NCBI RefSeq assembly: GCF_947259555.1
Contig: NZ_CAMYMD010000106.1
Location: 27,187 to 91,186, forward strand
Direction: 5' to 3'
DNA: 64,000 nt
Origin: an uncultured Roseovarius sp.
GTDB lineage: Bacteria > Pseudomonadota > Alphaproteobacteria > Rhodobacterales > Rhodobacteraceae
The notes under the pieces were generated by a model, which saw only the letters and a list, made by a program, of their open reading frames with translations, made no database searches and had not been told where the DNA came from. The position numbers and the translations under genes are program-made. Below, piece by piece: positions 43,617 to 49,633 of the stretch (its first letter is position 1; every line of letters starts with the position of its first letter).

Positions 43617-43718
43617 ATGCAGGAACCGAAAGATCCGCGCATGTCCGGCAAGATCGCGATGCTGGCGCTGCTGGTAATCGTGGCGCTCACGGTGGTGATG
43701 GTCTGGGTGGCGGGATGA
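43617..43718 (+). CDS. 33-residue single-span membrane microprotein
   Basis: A short frame that translates as MQEPKDPRMSGKIAMLALLV followed by IVALTVVMVWVAG, with a charged N-terminus and one hydrophobic helix of about 20 residues. A GAAGGAGGG site sits 8 bases upstream at the end of the previous gene. The stop overlaps the nuclease start by ATGA, which supports real translation. Small proteins of this kind often bind larger membrane partners; here the partner is unknown. Confidence 0.65.
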   Translation: MQEPKDPRMSGKIAMLALLVIVALTVVMVWVAG

Positions 43719-44692
43719 GTGATTTGGGACGGCTCCGGCGCGTCGAGTTGCGCGACATCTGGCAATCGGAGGCGCAGGATTTCACCCCGTGGCTCGCGCG
43801 CGAAGATAATCTCGCGCTCTTGGCGGAAACTCTTGGAATTGACCTTGAGTTGGAGGCTGTCGAGCAGAATGTCGGGCCTTTTCGCGCCGATATCTTGTGC
43901 AAGGACACGCTTTCGGATCGTTGGGTGCTTGTCGAGAACCAACTTGAGCGCACCGATCACACGCATTTGGGACAGTTGATGACCTATGCTGCGGGGTTGG
44001 ATGCGGTCACCATCGTCTGGATTGCGGCGCGGGTGGCTGATGAACACCGCGCAGCGATGGATTGGTTGAATGAGATCACTGATACCGAGGTTCGGTTCTT
44101 CGCGCTTGAAGTTGAGCTTTGGCGTATAGGAGACAGCCCTGCCGCGCCAAAGTTCAACGTGGTGAGCAAACCGAATGATTGGTCGCGGAGTACATCGGCG
44201 GCAAAGAAGGCGGTGGAGGATGGAGACCTTTCACCCACGAGGCAGATGCAGCGCGAGTACTGGACCGGCGTACAGGAAGAGATCGCGAAAGATACTGGGC
44301 AGTTACGTCCGGTCTCGCCGAACGCAGCATCTTGGGTGGGCCACGGTATCGGAAAGACAGGGGTGTCTCTCAATATGTCTTTGAATACACGGGACAATTG
44401 GGCAAGGGTTGAAATCTATTTATCCGGCAGGACCGCTAAGTTGTATTTCGACGCTCTGAAAGCGAATCGAGAGGCGATCGAGCAAGCGTATGGCGGAGCG
44501 CTGGACTGGCAACGCTTGCCGGATAAAACGGACGCGCGCATATGCGAGACCATCTACGTCAACGTAAGCGACAGGAGCGACTGGTTACGTCAACACAAGT
44601 GGCTCGCTAGCCATGCGCAGAAATTCTACGATGTATTTCGGCCGTTTGTTCGCGAACTCCGGCATTCCACTGTTGGGGATAAGAGCTTATGA
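43715..44692 (+). CDS. PD-(D/E)XK nuclease-superfamily protein (DUF4268-like)
   Basis: 325 residues. The N-terminal 150 residues carry a PD-(D/E)XK-like core: D59 in FRADILCKD, then E74-N-Q76 in WVLVENQLERTDHTHLGQLM and Y91. The second half (residues 210-325) resembles the DUF4268 domain with NTRDNWARVEIYLSG and repeated aromatic residues. The family is found as accessory genes in varied genomes and is suspected to act on nucleic acid. The gene looks less GC-rich than its neighbours and overlaps both by ATGA, as though fitted into the pyr operon. Confidence 0.8.
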   Translation: MSDLGRLRRVELRDIWQSEAQDFTPWLAREDNLALLAETLGIDLELEAVEQNVGPFRADILCKDTLSDRWVLVENQLERTDHTHLGQLMTYAAGLDAVTIVWIAARVADEHRAAMDWLNEITDTEVRFFALEVELWRIGDSPAAPKFNVVSKPNDWSRSTSAAKKAVEDGDLSPTRQMQREYWTGVQEEIAKDTGQLRPVSPNAASWVGHGIGKTGVSLNMSLNTRDNWARVEIYLSGRTAKLYFDALKANREAIEQAYGGALDWQRLPDKTDARICETIYVNVSDRSDWLRQHKWLASHAQKFYDVFRPFVRELRHSTVGDKSL

Positions 44693-45969
44693 CCACAAAC
44701 CTTTTCACCAATGCCCGCCTGATCGATCCCGAGGCGGGGACGGATGCGCCGGGCTGGCTCTTGACCCAAAAGGGCGTGATCGCCGCGCGCGGGAGCGGGG
44801 ACGAGGTGCCGCAGGCTGACACCGTGATCGACTGCGGCGGGCAGTGTCTCGCGCCCGGCATTGTCGATATCGGGGTCAAGGTCTGCGAGCCGGGTGAGCG
44901 GCACAAGGAAAGCTATCGCTCCGCCGGTCTCGCGGCGGCGGCGGGGGGCGTCACCACCATGGCCACACGGCCCGACACGCTGCCTGCCATCGACACGCCC
45001 GAGGTGCTGGAATTCGTGGAGCGCCGCGCCAATGAGGCGGCCCCGGTGAACGTGCTGCCGATGGCCGCGCTGACCAAGGGGCGCGAGGGGCGCGAGATGG
45101 TCGAGATCGGCTTTCTGATGGATGCCGGTGCCGTGGCCTTTACCGATTGCGACCATGTGGTGCGCGACACCAAGGTGCTGAGCCGCGCGCTGAGCTATGC
45201 GCGCAGCCTCGGTGCATTGGTGATCGGGCACCCGCAGGAGCCGGGGCTGAGCGCGGGGGCGTCGGCGACCTCCGGCAAATTCGCCAGTCTGCGCGGCCTG
45301 CCTGCGGTATCGCCCATGGCCGAGCGGATGGGCCTTGACCGGGACATCGCGCTCCTGGAGATGACCGGCGCGCGCTACCATGCCGATCAGATCACCACGG
45401 CGCGCGCGCTGCCCGCCCTGCAACGGGCCAAGCGCAACGGGCTGGATATCACGGCCGGCACCTCGATCCATCACCTGACGCTCAATGAGCTGGATGTGTC
45501 GGACTACCGCACCTTCTTCAAGGTCAAGCCGCCGCTGCGCTCCGAAGAGGACCGGCAGGAGGTGATAGAGGCGCTGCGCGAGGGGCTGATTGATATCATT
45601 TCCTCGATGCACACCCCGCAGGACGAAGAAAGCAAGCGCCTGCCCTTCGAGGCGGCGGCGAGCGGGGCGGTGGCACTGGAGACGCTGTTGCCGGCAGCAC
45701 TCCGGCTTTATCATGCAGAGGCGCTCGATCTGCCGACGCTGTGGCGGGCGATGTCGCTCAACCCTGCCAAGCGGCTGGGGCTTGACTGTGGCAGGCTGAG
45801 CAAGGGCGCGCCCGCAGATCTGGTGCTGTTCGATCCCGGCAAGCCCTTCGTGCTGGACCGGTTCGCGCTGAAGTCGAAATCCAAGAACACCCCCTTTGAC
45901 GGGGCGCGGCTACAGGGTAGGGTCACCGCGACCTATGTGGCCGGAACCCGCGTATACGAGGCTGAATAA
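44689..45969 (+). CDS. Dihydroorotase homologue, catalytically dead (PyrC-prime / PyrX type)
   Basis: 426 residues, clearly dihydroorotase by shape (AAAAGGVTTMATRPDTLPAI, FKVKPPLRSEEDRQEVIEAL). The metal site is lost: the DxHxHxR motif reads D60-I-G62-V-K64-V-C66, the HxxH-type histidine in RYHxxH is glutamine (RYHADQITTAR), and the TDHAPH aspartate region reads SSMHTPQ. In Pseudomonas, a homologue with lost histidines (PyrC-prime) has no dihydroorotase activity and is needed to build class A aspartate transcarbamoylase with PyrB. A true pyrC must lie elsewhere. Starts by ATGA overlap with the nuclease gene and ends one base into plsY. Confidence 0.85.
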   Translation: MTTNLFTNARLIDPEAGTDAPGWLLTQKGVIAARGSGDEVPQADTVIDCGGQCLAPGIVDIGVKVCEPGERHKESYRSAGLAAAAGGVTTMATRPDTLPAIDTPEVLEFVERRANEAAPVNVLPMAALTKGREGREMVEIGFLMDAGAVAFTDCDHVVRDTKVLSRALSYARSLGALVIGHPQEPGLSAGASATSGKFASLRGLPAVSPMAERMGLDRDIALLEMTGARYHADQITTARALPALQRAKRNGLDITAGTSIHHLTLNELDVSDYRTFFKVKPPLRSEEDRQEVIEALREGLIDIISSMHTPQDEESKRLPFEAAASGAVALETLLPAALRLYHAEALDLPTLWRAMSLNPAKRLGLDCGRLSKGAPADLVLFDPGKPFVLDRFALKSKSKNTPFDGARLQGRVTATYVAGTRVYEAE

Positions 45970-46577
45970 TGCCCCTGATTGAAAGCAGTTTTGGCGTTCT
46001 CCTGCTCTGGGCCGTGATCGGTTACGGTCTTGGGGCGATCCCGTTTGGCATGGTGCTGGCGCGTGTCATGGGGCTGGGCAACCTGCGCGAGATCGGCTCG
46101 GGCAATATCGGGGCGACGAATGTCCTGCGCACAGGCAACAAGGCCGCCGCCGCGCTGACGCTCCTGCTCGATGGTGGCAAGGGGGCGGTGGCGGTGCTTC
46201 TGGCGCGCGCCTTTGTGGGCGAGGATGCGGCGCAAGTGGCTGCACTCGGGGCATTCCTCGGGCATTGCTATCCGGTGTGGCTTGGCTTTCGCGGAGGCAA
46301 GGGCGTCGCGACGTTTCTTGGCATCCTGTTGGCGCTTGCGTGGCCTGTGGGGATCGCGTCATGTATCACATGGCTTGCCACGGCCTGGCTTACCCGGATC
46401 TCATCCAAGGCGGCCATTGTTGCTGCGGCGCTTTCGACAGGCTGGATGCTGGTGTTTGGTTATGGTTCGGCGATGGTGCTGGGGTTTGTCCTGACGCTTG
46501 TGTTGTTCTGGCGTCACCGCAGCAATATCGTCCGCATAAAGGCCGGCACCGAGCCGCGCATCGGACAAAAGGACTGA
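45969..46577 (+). CDS. plsY: Glycerol-3-phosphate acyltransferase
   Basis: 202 residues with about five spans. Conserved loops are GSGNIGATNVLR near residue 40 and FRGGKGVATFLGILL near 105, both of the acyl-phosphate-dependent PlsY enzyme that makes lysophosphatidic acid, the first step of phospholipid synthesis. The start shares a base with the stop of the previous gene (TAATG). It ends the pyr operon and is convergent with mrpG. Linking pyrB, dihydroorotase-like and plsY is common in this group. Confidence 0.95.
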   Translation: MPLIESSFGVLLLWAVIGYGLGAIPFGMVLARVMGLGNLREIGSGNIGATNVLRTGNKAAAALTLLLDGGKGAVAVLLARAFVGEDAAQVAALGAFLGHCYPVWLGFRGGKGVATFLGILLALAWPVGIASCITWLATAWLTRISSKAAIVAAALSTGWMLVFGYGSAMVLGFVLTLVLFWRHRSNIVRIKAGTEPRIGQKD

Positions 46578-46592
46578 GCCGGGCCTCAGTCC
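46571..46592. terminator. Hairpin holding both plsY and mrpG stop codons
   Basis: GGACTGAG-CCGGGC-CTCAGTCC gives a perfect 8-bp stem with a 6-base loop. The plsY TGA lies in the left arm and the mrpG stop in the right arm. No T-run follows. Confidence 0.5.
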
Positions 46593-46981
46593 CACGCCCC
46601 AGCCTCGGCCACATCTTCCACACGTGCACGTTCGGCGTCGCTTTCATAGCTGGCCCAAGGCCGGTCGGTGCCGGTCGGCGGCAGGTCAGTGGGCTTGTGC
46701 AGCAGGTGCAGATGCGTCTTGGCGATGAAATGCCCGGTGATCGGTGCCGTCAGGAACAAGAACAGCGTGATCATCAATTCGTGGAACGAGAAATTCCCCA
46801 CGACGAAGTAGAAATAGAGCATCGAGGCAATCAGCGCGCCACCGACCCCGAGCGTCGTCGCCTTGGTCGGCGCATGCAGGCGCATCATCGGGTCGGGCAG
46901 CTTGATCAGGCCGAACGAGCCCACCAGCCCGAATATGCCGCTGATCACCAGACAGGCGGAAATGAGGATGTCGATAAGCAT
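46586..46981 (-). CDS. mrpG: Na+(K+)/H+ antiporter subunit G
   Basis: 131 residues. Three spans (LIDILISACLVISGIFGLVG, TLGVGGALIASMLYFYFVVG and LMITLFLFLTAPITGHFIAK) plus the LPDPMMRLHAPTKATTLG motif, which is the MnhG/PhaG mark. It is the last gene of the leftward mrp/pha operon, one of six polypeptides of a large proton-coupled cation antiporter used in pH and sodium tolerance. The tail is charged and 30 residues long. Confidence 0.92.
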   Translation of the reverse strand: MLIDILISACLVISGIFGLVGSFGLIKLPDPMMRLHAPTKATTLGVGGALIASMLYFYFVVGNFSFHELMITLFLFLTAPITGHFIAKTHLHLLHKPTDLPPTGTDRPWASYESDAERARVEDVAEAGAWD

Positions 46982-46992
46982 GATCTTTCCCC

Positions 46993-47262
46993 TTATTCGA
47001 TGATGTCGCCGCGCAGCAAAAAGCGCGTATAGGAGACGGTGGAGATAAAGCCGGTCATGGCGATGATCATCGAGGCCTCGAAATAGACCGTCGTGCCCTT
47101 GTGGATGCCGAATAGCGCCAGCAGGGCGATGGCATTCACCACCATCGTGTCGAGCGCAAGGATACGGTCGCCCACGGCGGGCGCGCTGATCACCCGGTAG
47201 ATGTTCATCAAAAGGCCGAGGCCGAAACAGGCGAAGGCGAAATAGAGCGCATACTCGATCAT
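46993..47262 (-). CDS. mrpF: Na+(K+)/H+ antiporter subunit F
   Basis: 89 residues with three spans (YALYFAFACFGLGLLMNIYR, DTMVVNAIALLALFGIH and ASMIIAMTGFISTVSYTRFL). RVISAPAVGDRILALD is the MnhF/PhaF signature. It starts 4 bases inside the end of mrpE and lies 11 bases before mrpG. It supports the D and A subunits in forming the ion path. Confidence 0.92.
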   Translation of the reverse strand: MIEYALYFAFACFGLGLLMNIYRVISAPAVGDRILALDTMVVNAIALLALFGIHKGTTVYFEASMIIAMTGFISTVSYTRFLLRGDIIE

Positions 47263-47750
47263 TCGAAAATCTCCTTCAGCCGGGCCTCGTAGCGCGCCTT
47301 GATCTCGTCGCGCACGGCGTCCGGATCAGGCGCGTCGAGGCAATGCACCAGCAGGCTGCGCCCGTCGGCGGCGACATCGCTCGATACCGTGCCCGGGGTC
47401 ATGGTGATGGTGCCCGCAAGCACGGTGATCGCCTCGGGGGTGCGCAACTCGAGCGGGATGGAAATCCAGGCGGGATGCGTGTTGGCATTGGTTTTGAACA
47501 GGATCACATAGGCCACCTGCACATTGGCCACGCAGATATCCCAGAGCACAACCAGCACGTATTCCACGATACGCGGCGCGCTGCGCAGCTTGGGCCGGTT
47601 GGGCCAGTAGGGCGAGGTGATGACCGGGATGATCAGGGCCAGAATTGTGCCGAGCAGCAGGTTGCCAAGGGTCAGCTTGTTGACCAGCATCTGCCAGACC
47701 ACGATCAGCGTGAGCGTGAGGAAGGGATGGGGCAGCAGTTTGCGGAGCAT
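47259..47750 (-). CDS. mrpE: Na+(K+)/H+ antiporter subunit E
   Basis: 163 residues. Two or three N-terminal spans (FLTLTLIVVWQMLVN, GTILALIIPVITSPYW, VEYVLVVLWDICVANVQVAY) and a cytoplasmic tail with ITVLAGTITMTPGTVSSDVA, the MnhE/PhaE mark, then DPDAVRDEIKARYEARLKEIF. It is required for assembly of the complex. The start is 14 bases after the stop of mrpD. Confidence 0.93.
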   Translation of the reverse strand: MLRKLLPHPFLTLTLIVVWQMLVNKLTLGNLLLGTILALIIPVITSPYWPNRPKLRSAPRIVEYVLVVLWDICVANVQVAYVILFKTNANTHPAWISIPLELRTPEAITVLAGTITMTPGTVSSDVAADGRSLLVHCLDAPDPDAVRDEIKARYEARLKEIFE

Positions 47751-47764
47751 CGTCTTGTCCCTCC

Positions 47765-49282
47765 TCAGTTGGTGCCAAGCACGGCGGCGATATAGCCATC
47801 CGGTGCGTGCAGTTGCGTGGCCGTGGCCTCGATATAGCCCATCATCGGCCCGGCGAAGACCGAGAGCGCGATGACCGCCCCCAGCATCGCGCAGACCGCC
47901 ACAATCGGCAATGCGGGCTGCGGGGCGGGGGCCTCTTGCGGGGTGTCATCTGTCGCCGGCGCGAGTTTCCAGAACACCATGCTGCCAGCCTGCGCAAATC
48001 CCAGCACCGCGACGAGCGAGGTGGCGAGGATCACCGACCAGATCAGCCAGACCTCTTGCATCTCGCTCACCGCATCGAGCACCAGCAGCTTGCCGATGAA
48101 GCCCGAGAGCGGCGGCATGCCCGCCGATGCAATCGCCGCGCCGAAGAACAGCGCCGCGATCAGCCCGTGCTGCGCCATGCGCGGGCCGGGTTGTATCGCG
48201 CCGCCCATATCCCCGCGCCGTTCGCGCACCAGATCGACCACGAGAAACAGAAGCGCCGCCGCGAAGGTGGAATGGAGCATGTAATAGATCGCCGCCGCCG
48301 TGGTCTCGGGGCGGAAACCGGCGATGGCGATCAGCAGCGTCCCCATCGAACCGATGGAGGCAAAGGCCGCGAGCCGCCCGAGGCGCTTGGCCCCGAGAAT
48401 GCCGATCATACCCGCAGCGATGGTGATGAGGGCCGCGTAGATCATCATCTGGTCGATGAGATCGGCCGTGGCCCCCAGGTCGGGGCCGAAGACCAGCGTG
48501 TACATGCGCAGGATCGCATAGGCGCCGACCTTGGTCATGATGGCGAAGAGTGCGGCCACCGGGGCGGGCGCCTCGGCATAGGTTTCGGGCAGCCAGAAAT
48601 GCAGCGGCAGGAGGGCGGCCTTGATGGCGAAGACCAGGAACAGCAGCATCGCGCCAACGCGCAAAAGCGCGCTGTCCTCGACCGGGATTTCCGCCGCACG
48701 CACCGCCAGATCGGCCATGTTGAGCGTGCCGGTCACCGCGTAAAGCGTGCCGAGGGCAAACAGGAAGAGGGTAGAGCCCAGCAGGTTGTAGATGACATAT
48801 TGCACCCCCGCCTTGAGCCGGCGTGCCCCGCCTGCATGGATCATGAGCCCGTAGGAGGCGATCAGCAGCACCTCGAAGAACACGAAGAGGTTGAAGGCGT
48901 CGCCTGTGAGGAACGCGCCGAAGATGCCCATCAACTGGAACTGAAACAGCGGATGGAAATTGTTGCCGCGCTGATCCCAGCCCGAGCCGATGGCATAGAG
49001 CAGCACCAGCCCCGCGAGCACCGCCGTCAGCAGCACCATCAGCGCCGACAGCCGATCCAGCACCAGAACGATGCCGAACGGCGCGGGCCAGTTGCCCAGT
49101 TCATAGACTTCAATTGCGCCGCTTGCGGCATGCAGCGTCAGGCCAAGCGCCACCGCCAGCACCGCCACCACGCCCGCCAGCGAGAACACCCGCTGCAAGA
49201 GCGGATGGTGCCGCATGGTCAGGGTCAGCACCGCCGCGAGCACCGCCGGAAGAAGAACAGGGGCGATAATCCAGTGGTTCAT
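47765..49282 (-). CDS. mrpD: Na+(K+)/H+ antiporter subunit D
   Basis: 505 residues with about fourteen spans of the proton-pumping NADH dehydrogenase type (ND2/ND4/ND5-like). The lysine/glutamate proton path is seen in LFAIKAALLPLHFWLPETYA near residue 220 and NLFVFFEVLLIASYGLM near 130. It provides one of two antiporter-like channels of the Mrp complex. It overlaps mrpC at its start (ATGA) and is followed by mrpE. Confidence 0.94.
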   Translation of the reverse strand: MNHWIIAPVLLPAVLAAVLTLTMRHHPLLQRVFSLAGVVAVLAVALGLTLHAASGAIEVYELGNWPAPFGIVLVLDRLSALMVLLTAVLAGLVLLYAIGSGWDQRGNNFHPLFQFQLMGIFGAFLTGDAFNLFVFFEVLLIASYGLMIHAGGARRLKAGVQYVIYNLLGSTLFLFALGTLYAVTGTLNMADLAVRAAEIPVEDSALLRVGAMLLFLVFAIKAALLPLHFWLPETYAEAPAPVAALFAIMTKVGAYAILRMYTLVFGPDLGATADLIDQMMIYAALITIAAGMIGILGAKRLGRLAAFASIGSMGTLLIAIAGFRPETTAAAIYYMLHSTFAAALLFLVVDLVRERRGDMGGAIQPGPRMAQHGLIAALFFGAAIASAGMPPLSGFIGKLLVLDAVSEMQEVWLIWSVILATSLVAVLGFAQAGSMVFWKLAPATDDTPQEAPAPQPALPIVAVCAMLGAVIALSVFAGPMMGYIEATATQLHAPDGYIAAVLGTN

Positions 49283-49632
49283 GCCTCTTTCTCCTGCTCG
49301 GGTGCGGTGCCGTCATCCATGTTCACACTGTCCTCGCGGCCCGAGAGATAGGCCCCGAGCGCGAGCATCACCACCACCGCCGTCATCCCGAAGGAGATCA
49401 CGATGGCGGTGAGCACCAATGCCTGCGGCAGCGGGTCGGTATAGGTCTCGACCCCCTTGCGCAGCACCGGGGGCAGGTTGATGGCCAGGCGCCCCGCGCC
49501 GAAGAGAAAGAGGTTGACCGCATAGGTCAGCAGCGAAATCCCGATGATCACCGGAAAGCTGCGCAGGCGCAGCACGAGATAGATCCCGGCGGCGGTGAGA
49601 AGCCCGATGGCTGTCGCGAACAGAAGTTCCAT
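49279..49632 (-). CDS. mrpC: Na+(K+)/H+ antiporter subunit C
   Basis: 117 residues with three spans, NuoK-like (LLFATAIGLLTAAGIYLVLR, FPVIIGISLLTYAVNLFLFG, LVLTAIVISFGMTAVVVMLA). DPLPQALVLTAIVIS is the MnhC/PhaC signature. The start at 49632 (MELLFATA) fits the family and lies one base after the mrpA/B stop; a longer frame to 49665 would overlap that gene. Confidence 0.93.
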   Translation of the reverse strand: MELLFATAIGLLTAAGIYLVLRLRSFPVIIGISLLTYAVNLFLFGAGRLAINLPPVLRKGVETYTDPLPQALVLTAIVISFGMTAVVVMLALGAYLSGREDSVNMDDGTAPEQEKEA

Positions 49633-49633
49633 A

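Noticed and set aside
43715..46577. Prophage or transposon carrying the nuclease gene
   Set aside because: No integrase, transposase, direct repeats or terminal inverted repeats; borders are exact gene overlaps.
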